64,000 bases of DNA from Terfezia claveryi. Taxonomy: Eukaryota; Ascomycota; Pezizomycetes; Pezizales; Pezizaceae. The notes under the pieces are model-generated. The model saw only the letters and a list, made by a program, of their open reading frames with translations, searched no databases and was not told the origin of the DNA. This document shows, piece after piece, positions 46,722 to 58,299 of this stretch (positions are counted from its first letter, which is position 1; every line of letters begins with the position of its first letter). Position numbers and translations under genes: made by a program. The stretch spans positions 248,001 to 312,000 of the forward strand of contig WHUX01000050.1 of assembly GCA_015179025.1 (NCBI GenBank), read 5' to 3'.

Positions 46722-46906
46722 TTCGTTATAAGCAACTTGCATTTTTTCAATTTATATATACTTCCATGCAGATACTGTAGAAACCTGCCCATACCAAGAC
46801 TCTTTCATTTTCCCGCACAAATAAAACTCTAGCGGGACGCGGGGGCCGGGATCCCAGTTGCTTATATCAAAGAGGTTTCTTTATATCTGGAGTTGCTTAT
46901 ATCGAA
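46722..46906. mobile_element. Candidate miniature element with TATAAGCAACT ends
   Basis: TTCGTTATAAGCAACT at 46722-46737 faces AGTTGCTTATATCGAA at 46891-46906, an inverted pair of 16 bases with one mismatch. A third copy of the core (CAGTTGCTTATATC) lies inside at about 46855-46868, in the same orientation as the right end. Repeated subterminal motifs are common in pogo/Tc1-related elements. No target duplication was identified, so the call is tentative. Confidence 0.4.
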
Positions 46907-47875
46907 ACTTCATTGCCCCTGTGCCATGCGCGAACACCCGCATGGATCTGCTTCCACAAAGTGAATGCCTCTGGAAGAATAACCCATGCCTATGGGCGAG
47001 GAAAGTGCAGTCTCGTAAACCTTAATTGGTGTGGGGGAGGGGAGAGATGGTTCCTGTACATTTGTTCTTGGATCGTATATATTATGGAAATCCGAATTGA
47101 GTACCAGGTTCCGAGGTTTTGGTTTTGAATGCTCAAGGATATGTTGCCAGTGGATAGGTAGAATGAAGAGTGCTTTACTGTGCTGTTCGAAGGCAGATAT
47201 CGATACTTGGTTATAGATCAACATGGCAGTGGAAAATCCAAATCTTTTACCGCCTGGCGCACCCAATTCCAGAAAAGATGACCCCACGACAAGACGAAAT
47301 ACCCGTTTAAAAAACTACTTGTGGAGATTACTGATATTAGATCCCTCTCCATGACCTTAAGGCCAGACTTTCCCCACAAAATAAGGTAGATATATCATGC
47401 ATTTGACCCATGAAGAGGAGGTGGGGGAGATACCCTATCGACTGTGCGAGGGGGGTAGAGGGTGGTGGTGGCTCTGAAATTCCCCTTGGGTTGTCTTTAT
47501 CTCTAGGATCTGAATGCTTAGTCTCGTGGTTGCAACTCAGAATCATCTTCATGAGCTTGTAGGACGTCTCTCCCTGAAACTGCAACACAATTCCAACTAT
47601 TACCTCTTATTTCCAAGTCAATATGCCGCAGCAGAGTCACTTTATCGGCAAGCAGCGGAATCAAAAGCCTCCTGGGTTTACATGTATTAATATGAATATC
47701 ATTTGCCCTTTTTGCCGCCTACTCGTGCCCTCACGTCCTACCACCTATAAACGCAACATCAGCCACCAACAACATGCATACCCGTCCCGAGGCTATGCTG
47801 TGACAGGTTCGCCTTGTAATCTAAAAAGCCGGTCCGCTTAATCCAAAATTGCAGATACTAAAGGGCCATTGTTGT

Positions 47876-47879
<4 letters not shown>

Positions 47880-47906
<27 letters not shown>
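47880..47906. repeat. Poly-T tract (about 27 bases)
   Basis: An uninterrupted T run in otherwise AT-rich non-coding DNA. Assembly length at such a run is unreliable. Confidence 0.85.
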
Positions 47907-47909
<3 letters not shown>

Positions 47910-48590
47910 GAGACGGGCACGCTCCCAAACTAAAAAGCAAATATGCTTACCCTGAACACACGGAACTTCGTTTGAGAGAACTAACATAAACTGATCTGGA
48001 CTACCGAAATACCACAACATAAACAATTCCGAGTAAGGAGAAAAAAAATATATAAATTTTGCGAAATCAAGCTTGATGATATAGTTTTTATATGTATATA
48101 TACTCACCACAGATGATTGCCCATCTAACTACTAGCAATTATATATCCATTGATTATAATCTCGATTTTCTGAAATTAAGGTGGTCAATTTTTCCTTGGG
48201 ATCCCCATTAGTAGCAGAGGGGCTTATATGAGTTGGAGTTTTTCCATAGCTACCATTAGTACCTTTTTGTACAATTACTACTTCCACTCCGTAAAGGAGA
48301 TTATGTTGAATGTACCCAATCTTCTGTGTAAAAAGCTGGTACTCCAAATCCGGTGTAAGACAACGAAGTTACAAGGATTGGAATAGTGGGAATATTTGGT
48401 ATGTTTCGAGAGGGTTTAAGATATAAAAGAAAACACGTGGAATTTGTTAATTTGAACAATATAGTCTAGAAGCTATGGAAGAATTTCTCAGATGAAAATG
48501 GGAAACTTATTAAAAGTCTTGGAGTTTATATTTCTTCGACCGATAAATTGCTCTATAAAGTTACTCCACTTCTATTACGACCGTTCGGTA

Positions 48591-48614
48591 CTCACGTGGT
48601 TTCGACCACGTGAG
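48591..48614. repeat. Perfect 10-bp hairpin with TTCG loop and two CACGTG boxes
   Basis: CTCACGTGGT, then TTCG, then ACCACGTGAG: a perfect 10-base stem with a four-base loop. Each arm contains CACGTG, the E-box bound by bHLH factors. It is not obviously placed at a gene. Confidence 0.85.
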
Positions 48615-49601
48615 AAGTTTGTTGGCAAATGCGGTCTTCAACGAAAAGGTTTCCGCATCATAATATCTAATCCATTGGTATAGGTAAGTTCCCTTTGACC
48701 ATGGCCCCATCAAGGAGCTCGGGGGAGAAATTCCTCGTTTGAGACGACCCTGGCAAAGAGTTTTGCGCAACGTCCCAGGGATAACTATCCCAACCAGAGC
48801 CGGGGGCATCCCACATCCCATAACGGGACACATTGTGTCACTATGTAAGTGTAGAACCAACTTCTAGAAGTAAGCACAGCGGCCCAGAGTAGAGTGAGGC
48901 CCTCAGTGCTGTGTAGACGAATTTTAATTCGCGTCCTATGACAACTATCTAGAGTGCGCCAAAATCGAAGCACTGGCATGATAGGGAAGCCCAATCAACA
49001 TAAGGGCTCCATGGTTATTGGAGGGGGGACCGAAAGTTTCTGAAGATACCTGTTAATAAGTCTGGAACGAAAAGGCCGGATCGGGCGGGTGCACAGGGGG
49101 CCTGCACGCATTCCCCAAAGTAGTGAGGGAATGAGTTTTTTTTTTTTTGTTTATCGTCAGGATTGCCCTTAATTTCTTTGTTTGGAGGGGGGGGGGTTAC
49201 ACGGATATATTCCCAGTCAAATTGTCACCGACTAAAAAATAAAAAATAAAAAATTTGAAAGAAATATAGTCACCCATCCTTGGTGCATTTATATATACCC
49301 TTGGAAGTTGACTGTACCTACCTTATCTCTGACTGAGTATGGGATCGAAATGAACCTGACCCCCCCTCTGAAACATCCTGCGACAAAACCCATTTACTGA
49401 GAATGGGGGTCCCCCCCCCTAGATTGTACAGAAAAAATTTTTTTTGTTAAATTACAAGCAATAATAGGGGTAGAGAAAAATTACAAAAAAAAAAAAAAAA
49501 TAGAGAACTCTCGAAACTTAGGGAATCATAAACATTTATCGAACTTAACCAACAAATGGAAATCCAATGCTACCAATCCACAATTTAATCCCAAAAAGAA
49601 A

Positions 49602-49628
49602 AATAATAATAATAATAATAATAATAAT
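49602..49628. repeat. (AAT)n microsatellite
   Basis: About nine trinucleotide units in AT-rich non-coding DNA. Confidence 0.9.
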
Positions 49629-50527
49629 TGGTATTTCATTCATAATTTTAGGAAATAATCAAAGTGGCGGCCCCCCCCTTTTCCCTTCCCTTGCCATCTA
49701 TTTGCCTTCACACTCGAGAAAGTTTTATCAAGTATAAGAGAATAGATATGTATTCAGATTCAGTTGGATAAGATACCTCCAATACTCAACTTTACATTTA
49801 TCCAATTTATTAAGCCATTCTGTATTAGATAAAAGCATGCATCACAATATGACAAAAAAAGTTAGCCGGATAGTTCGTTCAATTTCTTTCGCTAAATGAC
49901 CACAGTTTTATAGCCCTTTAAACCTACATTTTTTTCCCACACCAACTGCCCATAGTCCGCATTGCACAGATTCTTGCCACAGATAATAGGCGTACTTTCA
50001 CGCATCTAAGATAGTAGGAATCGACCCATGCCAGGAAAACATAGTTCCTAAACGTGATCACACCCTGTGAAGAGAGAGGTGTGTGTTTGGGGGAGGGGGG
50101 GGAAGCTAGGGAAAATGAAACTTAGGCACAGCTTCGTTCTGTATGACATGTAGATATAAGGGAGACCTGCTTCGTTAGAAGCATCCTGGTGGTCAGGGAT
50201 TATTCCAGCCTCTTTGGGCTAGAGTTCTGGTAAACAAAATATACATATTGTCTTTATTGATAGGAGCTGGGGTAATGTATGCGTGTTAATGATGTCTTAG
50301 CGGTTACCCTGAATTGTACCGCCATCTATGCTTATGCTTTCGACGCAGGGTAGGAATCAGACTATAAGCCCTACACTTGAAAGATGTAGCCAAAATAACT
50401 GCATTCTGCAAACCCCCCCAAAAAATAATAGAAACAAAAATTCGATGTATAATTATCATTTCGCATTCTACCTTAACCTCTCACCTCCTTAGAAGCCACA
50501 AGCAGCGCCGCGACTCCTATCTTACAT

Positions 50528-52954
50528 TCAACATTCCTCCCTCTCCTCCCTCTCACACCTCCCACACCTACACGAACCCCCCAACACCCCCCAAATCTTC
50601 TTCCTTCTCTCCCTTACTCCGAGCCCCGGATCCACATAACTATCCCTAATCTGCCTCCCCTTCTCCACTCCCCCTTCCCACCCCCCCTTCCCATCCACTC
50701 CATTCTCCAGCCAAAACTTCCTCTCCTTATCCAACGCCCTAATACACATCTCCCCCCGCTCATTAACTTGCCAATACACATTCGGATCGCAATCATGGTT
50801 GACAAGGGAGTATAGTGGGTGGATTGCGCTGACGAGCGTCTCGATTGGGGGGTGAGTGCGGGTGTCGAGATGTCGGGTGAGGGAGGCAACCCCCTTGAAC
50901 TTATTGAGGAGGGGGAGGGTGGAGGTAGGGGTGTCGAAGTGTGTAAGGGATAGAGTAGGGGAGCGGTCGAGGGTTTCGTCGGTTTTGTCTTCGGGCTGTG
51001 GTGGGAAAGGAAGGATTTCAATTTGGAAGGCGTCGAGGATCATGTGTGGGACGATGACATTTTGGTGGAAGTCGAAGGGGATAGGGTCATCTTCACCCTC
51101 CTCACCGTCTTCATCCTCAACAATGTCATTCTTGCTGGTTCCATCTAGTAATGGATATTCCCCCCTCTTCCTTCTCCTCCCCGCTCCATACAAATACCAC
51201 ACCTCCTCCAATTCCAAAGGATGTACCCCCTGGACCAGCGCCACCGCCCAAGCCCTCATCACCAATAAGCAATAAACTGCATCATCATCAAACACCCCTT
51301 CCTCCCCCTTTGCTCCTTCCAGCTTCCTATTCGCCTCTCTATGCAACCACGTCCAATCCACCCCACACACAACCGGATGATACAATACCCCTGCTCGATC
51401 TCGACACTGTTTACTGCAGTAACTCGGCCAGATGTCGTTCTCCTCGCACTCCGCACAACCCCATTGACCCTGCTCCGGCTCGGGGATAGGTTTTGTGCAT
51501 AGCTCACATCTCACCGCTGCTGTCGAGCTGGGAGGGCCGCCGGTGGTGGTGTATGCTATCAACCTCGTGGGTTCAATCAAGTATGGACGGGGCACTGGCT
51601 CAGAGTCATCTACACCCGGAATTAATGCGGGAATATCCCTCAGCGCGAAAACACCTAGTTGTTTGACTGTCTTACTCGAGACAGTACCATCTGCCCTCAG
51701 CCAGGGGAGCTCTACGCAGCGGGCTTCACACCATGGGGACCCATCAGGACCAGTCAAGACGCAGCACTCTCGCATCGAGGCATTGATTTTCTCTAACGTC
51801 GAGGGCGCGAACCGGTCGGGCTCGTAGTGGTTCCAGGGGTAGACCTCCCTCCTAGAGAGGCCTCTGATTGGAAGATTTTTTTTGGTAAGAAGGATCTCAA
51901 TAATGCTCCCCATAGTAGGTGTGGATGTTGAATCAGGATCAAGTTTCGTTAATATCCACCGGGCTGAATCCTGCCACAACCCTACATCACCATCGCCAGG
52001 GAACCTCGTGACTGCATTCCGGAGGTATGTCTGTGCGAGCTTCATACACCCTGCATTGGCCAACGACCAGATAATCGTCCAGAGGGACGCCTTATCTATC
52101 TGATTCAATACTCGTTGCGAGTCCTCCTCTTCCGTGTCCTTGCCCACTTCATCCTCTTCCGTGTCCTTGCCCACTTCAGCTCCTCTGACAACCCAGCGGA
52201 GCTCAGGATCTAATACCCCCGCCAACCCCCCGCCAGAAAATAGCCCAAGTGACACAGTACCTGCGTCTAGATCAAGAAATTCATATTCATCCACGGCTTC
52301 GTCAGTCCACTCCCGGAAGCGCTCCACGCTGAGCATGGCACGGTAGGCGTCGGAGGAGGAGAGGTCGTGGTAGCCGAGGCGGGCGTGGGTGAGGGCACGG
52401 TTGAGGTAGGCTATGGGGATGAGTAGGAGGAGTTGGTCGACGATGCTTCGGGGGGGAAGAGCTGCTTCTCCCCCTTCCCCTTCCCCATCTTCATCTTCAT
52501 CCTCATCCACGAGTTTCTCCTTGCCGCCGCCGCAATTGGACTCAGAAGTATATTTATGTGGATGTGAATGCGGGGTTGGGTAGAGGGTACTTATCAGCGT
52601 AACCACCTCAACCAGAAACCCCGTGAGCTTCTCGCGGGTTTGGAGGAGTGCCGCTGAGGGACGCGCATTGGGTTCTAGGTCTGCTGGCTTTGTTGGGTGG
52701 GTAATGGAGGTGAGTTTCGACACGAGTGAGAGTATTAAGGAGCTAGAGCTGTTGGTTGAGATTTCACGCGCATCGAGCTCGGAGGCGGGTACACCGGCGG
52801 TGTCAGCATCTGGGCTGGTCGTGCGCATGGGCGGAAGCGTCGATGGTTTTGTGATGGCGAGTGCTGAGCTTTGGCCCCGCCAAAATTTCCCGGCAGGGGC
52901 TCGGCTAAGCGAGTGTGGGATATGAGGGTAACGACCTGCCAAGCTGGACAGCAT
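50528..52954 (-). CDS. TPR-like/SET/MYND-type protein methyltransferase (SMYD-like)
   Basis: A single exon of 808 residues. The N-terminal third is predicted helical with TPR-like segments (LLLLIPIAYLNRALTHARLG, SSDAYRAMLSVERF) interrupted by an acidic run. A SET-domain start follows (KTVKQLGVFALRDIPALIPG). An inserted zinc-binding MYND-like block has CELCTKPIPEPEQ ... WGCAECEEN ... YCSKQCRDRAG ... HPVVCG. The SET core is YSLVNHDCDPNVYW, with the Asn-His pair that binds S-adenosylmethionine near residues 719-720. A post-SET CRCGRC lies near 795-800. This order (SET split by MYND) defines the SMYD/Set5/Set6 class, which methylates histone or non-histone lysines; TPR-bearing versions are common in Pezizomycotina. 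The gene is GC-rich relative to its flanks. It diverges from the F-box gene, 2.1 kb away. Confidence 0.82.
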   Translation of the reverse strand: MLSSLAGRYPHIPHSLSRAPAGKFWRGQSSALAITKPSTLPPMRTTSPDADTAGVPASELDAREISTNSSSSLILSLVSKLTSITHPTKPADLEPNARPSAALLQTREKLTGFLVEVVTLISTLYPTPHSHPHKYTSESNCGGGKEKLVDEDEDEDGEGEGGEAALPPRSIVDQLLLLIPIAYLNRALTHARLGYHDLSSSDAYRAMLSVERFREWTDEAVDEYEFLDLDAGTVSLGLFSGGGLAGVLDPELRWVVRGAEVGKDTEEDEVGKDTEEEDSQRVLNQIDKASLWTIIWSLANAGCMKLAQTYLRNAVTRFPGDGDVGLWQDSARWILTKLDPDSTSTPTMGSIIEILLTKKNLPIRGLSRREVYPWNHYEPDRFAPSTLEKINASMRECCVLTGPDGSPWCEARCVELPWLRADGTVSSKTVKQLGVFALRDIPALIPGVDDSEPVPRPYLIEPTRLIAYTTTGGPPSSTAAVRCELCTKPIPEPEQGQWGCAECEENDIWPSYCSKQCRDRAGVLYHPVVCGVDWTWLHREANRKLEGAKGEEGVFDDDAVYCLLVMRAWAVALVQGVHPLELEEVWYLYGAGRRRKRGEYPLLDGTSKNDIVEDEDGEEGEDDPIPFDFHQNVIVPHMILDAFQIEILPFPPQPEDKTDETLDRSPTLSLTHFDTPTSTLPLLNKFKGVASLTRHLDTRTHPPIETLVSAIHPLYSLVNHDCDPNVYWQVNERGEMCIRALDKERKFWLENGVDGKGGWEGGVEKGRQIRDSYVDPGLGVRERRKKIWGVLGGSCRCGRCEREEREEC

Positions 52955-55049
52955 ACTGTATTTAAATCAGTTGTATTTCCGCCTCTAACAATGCTTAGAT
53001 GCTTTTGAGCCTGTTGGCCATATTATCTATACTTCATAGCTAGAATAACCCAGGCAAGGACAGGTGCAGAACAATGGGTTATATATGGAAGACTTCCGGT
53101 CCCACTAGTCAATATAGACGGATTTCGTGGCTTAACTTTAAGCTTGCGGAGGGAGACTACCTTGGTGACATAGTAGGGCGATATAGCAGCTGCTGCTGAT
53201 TGAAGTTCGGGTTTTTGTATCGTCAGCACGATGGGATGATGCGTTCCCTCGTCGGATCCGGCGCCAAAGAACCTTCAAAATAGGCAATATTCAACTCAAT
53301 TGGAGTTTGGTAGAACTTCACTTCCCCCCCCCTCTCTCTCGGCTTGCCACGCTGAGCAAGAGCCAACGTCAAGGCCACCCTGCTATAATGCTATATCCGT
53401 ACTTATTCGTTGTTTTTGTCCCCCGGTAACTTGGCTTCTCCATAATTTATCTTCCATACCTCCACGCCTGCAGGAAGGCTGGCAGAGCCATGGATATCAC
53501 AGCATCTTAGTATACGTACAGGAATTCGGGTTGTATACCCGGATATGGTATCTAAATTGCGGATGCTTGGAGACGGGCATGGAGACGTTTTGGAACCAAG
53601 GGAACAGAATCCATGGCATCCGAGCCTGTCACCAGTCACAGTAATTAATGTGATGTAACATTGGGCCCGTATCGATGGAACATGCCTAGTATATTCGGGC
53701 CTATAGATTTGCCAACACCTCTTGTCATATATTACCCTACTGTCCCCGAACACACGAACATCTTAAAGGCTACTTTGAAGAACACCGCCCTGTACAACCA
53801 ATTCTCATCCAGTCCAGCAAGGGTTGTTGCTTCTGAGAGCAAAGGGCTCAGCGCCGTGTATTACCAGAGTGGGTCTAATCCTGCTGGCAAAACTGGTGGG
53901 TGCTTTCCATGTCATCATGGGAGGGTGATAAGAGGCAAGAGCTCTGGCCTGCAGAGGGACAGTTTGTATAAGGACAGGACAATGGGAACCCCCATTGGAG
54001 CTCATGATCAAGTACAATTCATATGTGGAATGTAAGTAGGCCCATCAGCAATGACCAGGCAAAGAAAAAAGATACTGACTGAAGATTTGCAAATCTAGCC
54101 AAAATGACCCCAACCCTTGTGTGGATGTAACTCTTGTTATCGAGCGCATTCAGCAATCACACTGTCAGTATCACGCTGGTGATGAGATATGCTGTGTCAG
54201 CGTTCGGGCTCTCGACTGATATTTGCTTTAGTTTCTTCCAGTTTGAATTCTGTACTTAAGTCTTCCATGTAATATTGAAGTCTGTAATTCATCCTCCAAA
54301 TCAGAGAATATATTCTTGTACTGCAGCACAACTGGTGATGTGTATGTTATGGTTTTGCCATACGCAATGTCGTTAGAGTGGTGCGGTCTAAACCAAATGG
54401 GAGCGGACCGAAACGGGCACAGGCCTTGGGCAGTTAGATAAGTTCCCAAGTACTACCCAGAATCGTTCAAAGCTGGCCATGGGCTCTGCGGGATGGAATG
54501 AGTTGAGGTTGAATCTAAAGTAGTTCTCGTGTATCTAGTGCTTTAGTGTTGTTTTCTTCAGTATATCCGTACGCGCCCAGACGTATATTCGCCCGTTCTA
54601 AAGCAGCCAAGGCCTACCGTATGTGTTGCTAAGTACACTTACATACCGTTAAGTTATATCCTTCAGCAGAGACACACCAGCATCGAGTCGAGACAGCTAA
54701 GTACAAACCCCGACCAGCCCCTTGGACCCTCAAGTGCTAAGTATTTTAGTAAGAACTTCATACAATGTGATTATTTGCTAAGCTTCAAGTCCGTTCATTG
54801 CCGCATTGTAACCGGACTGTGGGTCAAGCGGGCTCCAGGGAGCGCTGCTGTGAACAAGACGATGATAGCGATAGATAACGTGGTTCCAAGGAGGAATGTA
54901 TTGTATTTAGCTCGGCTAGAATACAGGACGTTGCGTGAAGAAGAGGAGAGAAATAGAGAGGATTTTATGGCCCCGGCCTCTTGATTCCAACCCGCCTGCC
55001 CTACCCAAAGTAGCCCTAACTAAGCGCCCTTATTCCATATCATCAGCCA
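52955..55049. other. Divergent intergenic (SET-MYND gene / F-box gene)
   Basis: 2.1 kb with promoters of two divergent genes. Open frames of 70-124 codons (for example around 53.7-54.0 kb) show no recognisable motif. The 18-base string at 53004-53021 is shared with 17785-17802. Confidence 0.5.
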
Positions 55050-56705
55050 GTGACTGTTATTCCATGCCATCAAAACAAGGGCCGTTATTTCATGCAGTCA
55101 GCGCGCAGTTCACAATCGACCTACGAGCAAGGGGCCGTGACACGCATGGCCACTCCTACTCGAGGTTATAATCAACCTCACTTCTCAAGCCCGGCTTATA
55201 TTCGGCCATTACCACGCTTTACACTGCCATATATTCTAGAGTCCTCGCCAGAAATTCGTAGACGGATTCTTGCAAAGCTCCACAATTGCCTCCCGGCTTT
55301 AATAAGCCTACGTCTAGTCAACAAAGCCTTTGCACACTATGTCTGTGTCTATGTGTTCAAAGAAGTTTGGTTGGTCTTTAAGCCTCAATACTGGCAAGGG
55401 AAGGATATGGAGGCCCTGAAACGAGTCGGTACATATGTCCAGAGGGTAATCTTCAAGCTCAAACACAATCAATATGGATCCGTTGAACCACTAGTCCCAG
55501 GCGTTCCCGTGAACACGAGAATCCCTTACGCATCTGGGAGAGATTACACAATGGAGCTGGAGGACAGGCCCGGTCAAGTCCAGGGGAGAAGCTTGATGTG
55601 GACAGTGAGGGATCATCTGAACCCCGTCCCGGAACTCATTGAATTCCTCACGTCAGGTGGCACGCGCACCGGGGTCGGTGAAGGTGACCATGGGGGAACC
55701 AGAGCACGGGCCAATATTCCTATAAGCAAGTCAGGTGGGCCGCCAGATATGTCACACTATGGACCACTCTTCGCCACTGCGGTGTCAGTCAAGCCCTTCA
55801 CTGAGTTCTTTATACGCACCCCAAACCTGACATCTCTTGTCATTCAGGCTCCGGGGAACGATCTTAACTGGGAATATTCTTCCGTGGACATTGCATTAGA
55901 GTCCCTCCGCCTAGGGGCAGTAACTGCGGGCATCAAGATTCAAGAAATGGCATGCCTGCCCATACACATACTAGGATTAGAGACCTTGTCTGCTACAGGA
56001 AGGCGGCTCGATGTGGTACCTGCCGCCTTTGGCCTCCTTGGATGGGGAGGACTGAAGAGATTAGAACTTGCAGTAAACGCAAGAATGCTGGCTGATGGTG
56101 CAGGAGGAATGGGAAGAGACAAGCAGGTCTATGACCGTATTGTGAGGGCATTTCTGCTAGCATTGGGTCGTATGGGCCGCAATGGTATCGAGACCCTCAA
56201 ATTCCAGTGGATGGGCGGAGAAACTAGCGTACCTAGTCAGGTAATGGACTGTCCCTTCTTGCTCAGCAACACCACCCGCCCACGCCCAGGTGATGCATAC
56301 TCCCATAACACCTTCTACCAACAAGGCTCCCCGACTATAGCTCTAGAAATAAGCAAGGAAGCTGAAAACGCAGCAATTTGCGCCACACTCACCTTTCCAC
56401 ACTTAACGCGTATGTACATCCGCAATGTGTCAATAACGGCTTCGGCGTTACAAGAGTTCCTTTGGGAGCGGGCCCCCAAGTGTTCCTTCGTAAGCACTAG
56501 AAAGGTGCTGCTGAAGGATGGAGAAGACCATCGATACGCTATGCGGGGTTTCGTGCCGATATGGGTGGCTGTCGACGAGGAAATTTGGGAATCTAAGCGA
56601 GCTCGAATCTTTAGTGGGGATTATCAGCGACAGAAGGGCATGGCTGGACTGGATTCGTTAGCAAGAAGACCTGGTCCGGGGAGGGAGGCGCTCAGTGGAC
56701 CGTGA
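55050..56705 (+). CDS. F-box protein of unknown substrate
   Basis: An intronless frame of 551 residues from the ATG at 55050; ATGs at 55092 and 55146 (MATPTRGYNQ) are possible alternative starts, and the last has the best-looking context. An F-box-like motif lies at about residues 58-95 (LPYILESSPEIRRRILAKLH, then PALISLRLVNKAFAHYV), with the usual Leu-Pro, Ile-x-x-x-Ile-Leu and L-x-x-VNK elements. The rest resembles the variable C-terminal region of large fungal F-box families, with leucine-rich stretches (LTSLVIQAPGNDLNW, LKRLELAVNARML) but no regular LRR or WD repeats. It probably docks to Skp1 as an SCF component; the target is unknown. It converges with the next small gene, stop-to-stop 248 bases. 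Confidence 0.75.
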   Translation: MTVIPCHQNKGRYFMQSARSSQSTYEQGAVTRMATPTRGYNQPHFSSPAYIRPLPRFTLPYILESSPEIRRRILAKLHNCLPALISLRLVNKAFAHYVCVYVFKEVWLVFKPQYWQGKDMEALKRVGTYVQRVIFKLKHNQYGSVEPLVPGVPVNTRIPYASGRDYTMELEDRPGQVQGRSLMWTVRDHLNPVPELIEFLTSGGTRTGVGEGDHGGTRARANIPISKSGGPPDMSHYGPLFATAVSVKPFTEFFIRTPNLTSLVIQAPGNDLNWEYSSVDIALESLRLGAVTAGIKIQEMACLPIHILGLETLSATGRRLDVVPAAFGLLGWGGLKRLELAVNARMLADGAGGMGRDKQVYDRIVRAFLLALGRMGRNGIETLKFQWMGGETSVPSQVMDCPFLLSNTTRPRPGDAYSHNTFYQQGSPTIALEISKEAENAAICATLTFPHLTRMYIRNVSITASALQEFLWERAPKCSFVSTRKVLLKDGEDHRYAMRGFVPIWVAVDEEIWESKRARIFSGDYQRQKGMAGLDSLARRPGPGREALSGP

Positions 56706-56953
56706 GTCGGCATGGAACAGGATGTTTTGTTTTACAAGGAAAAGAGTATGAAGCAATAGACCAACTTGTAGTAGTTACATTAAGAGACTACCATTCCATT
56801 TCTACGTCTACAGAGATGAGAATAGTGTCAGAGTCACTAGCTACATTATATGGCAATGCTGCTGTGATGCATGTGTAATGTATGAAAGGAATGAGAAGTA
56901 TGATAGTTATGATTCATAATCCCACAAGTATTGAGCGTTCTTGACGAAGCTGC

Positions 56954-57438
56954 TCAGGTCAAGCGACCACCAGTGCGAAGACTACTTGTTCCATCTTCTG
57001 GAGGTGGCATCCCCTCCTCATCATCAGGTTCTCTATATTCTGCCACCTTCCGCCCGCCATATCTAGTGCGTGATCCTCCTAAAATATTTTCCGTGTTGAT
57101 AGCTTCTTTCTCATCTTGCTCTATCACAGAAACATTTCTTAGCGGCAATTATTATTCTTTCAAATTATTTTCAGCAACTTACCTAACATCTCGTTACTGT
57201 TGGCCGTGTTGGGGTCGATTGGATCCTCCACTGGATCTTCATCTTTAATTACGGGGTTGACAGCATCTGTACCGATAGCACCACCAGGACCTGTGCCGTG
57301 CTTTTCAGCTACTCCAGCTGGCTCGTCCATGGCGTAAGAATTGTCGATGACTGTACCGCTTGGGACCTCGCCCTGATCTACCTCACGATCGGCCCGATTC
57401 TCGTAGGCAATATCGGCAGTAGTTACTCGAGCTGACAT
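56954..57438 (-). CDS. Small conserved disordered protein, function unknown
   Basis: Exons complement(56954..57120, 57183..57438) give 140 residues; the 62-base intron (GTAAGT...GTGATAG, branch GCTAAG) is in phase. I chose the ATG at 57438, which gives MSARVTTADIAYENRADREV. An ATG about 80 bases upstream is in frame but adds an unlikely-looking leader. The chain is acidic, Gly/Pro/Asp-rich and without hydrophobic core or zinc ligands. Segments DEPAGVAEKHGTGPGGA and EQDEKEAINTENILGGSRTR look like conserved linear motifs. The composition suggests an intrinsically disordered regulator. No function is assigned. Confidence 0.7.
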
Positions 57439-58299
57439 GATCAAAAGTTTATGATGGAAGGCTTTGACGATATAATAGAGATGTTGGCTATGTGGGATAT
57501 TTGCTGAATCTGATGGAAACAAAAACTAGCAAAGCATACGTCGACATTGCTAAGTACTTGATTTATATACATTTCCCGGGCACAAAGCCATGAACATTTG
57601 GTCTTGAGCCATGATGAAATCACCGTTTTAGCCACCTGCTTTACATGACATAACGTGCGAAGCAGCTGGTTTCGTCATACCAAACTACCGGTTACAAACA
57701 ATCTCCTTAGTCTCGACCATTAGGTCAGCGGCTGTATGGCGCATTAAACTCAGCTGCTGGGTGGCGAAGGCTTTCGCGACTTCATATTCTCCTTTTATAA
57801 CCATAATACTACTCTACTGTACAAGTACTTATCTACATTTCCCACTGGAATGCACATATATTTTTTATCCAGTAATTTTAAGTCTTAACTAATGGTCTAC
57901 TTGTGTTGTATGTATTAATATAAAACACAATCGCCTAAGTAGACAAAAGTCTGGCGAGTTTATTGTTATGCAGCTTTTTGTACCACCAAAAAACAACAAC
58001 ATGCAATGCTAATCTAACCCCCGAGTACAAGTACCTACATTTTTGATGCACAGCATCTATTGTTGGGAAGATTTTAGGCACTTGAAACACAGAGATCGGA
58101 AATCTTGGTTTCGTCAGGTACCACTCTCGTGGGTTAGGTTGCGCCTTTTCAAGGTTGATCTGTGGTGATCCTTGATCCCAGTTTCGGTACGGTACGGTAC
58201 GGCCGGCTGCTAACAGGAGAGATGGGACACTTTGTTTAAGATCCAGGGAACCGTTGACAGTTGACACGTAAGGAACAATTTCGAACAAACAAAATTAAA
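57439..58299. other. Intergenic
   Basis: About 0.86 kb, AT-rich, with no supported gene. A GGTACGGTACGGTACGG triplication occurs at 58186-58202. It contains the promoter of the small minus-strand gene. Confidence 0.5.

Larger units (their letters stand above)
44200..50527. other. Gene-poor 6.3-kb region rich in homopolymers
   Basis: No coding region can be supported in 6.3 kb. It contains long poly-T/poly-A runs (47880-47906, 49482-49500), C and G runs, a (GGGGAA)4 repeat, an (AAT)n array, a perfect CACGTG-bearing hairpin and a candidate second MITE family. Short open frames lack family motifs and have codon use like surrounding non-coding DNA. Untranslated RNAs cannot be excluded. Confidence 0.6.

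Noticed and set aside
46910..47287. Minus-strand open frame of 125 codons
   Set aside because: No family motif, no splice-supported extension, and composition like the surrounding non-coding DNA.
53661..54035. Plus-strand open frame of 124 codons upstream of the F-box gene
   Set aside because: No recognisable motif, and the overlapping frames on the other strand are equally open.
54775..54984. Plus-strand open frame with a Glu/Arg-rich end just upstream of the F-box gene
   Set aside because: Could be a leader exon, but no in-phase splice to the F-box frame was found and the F-box gene has its own ATG.
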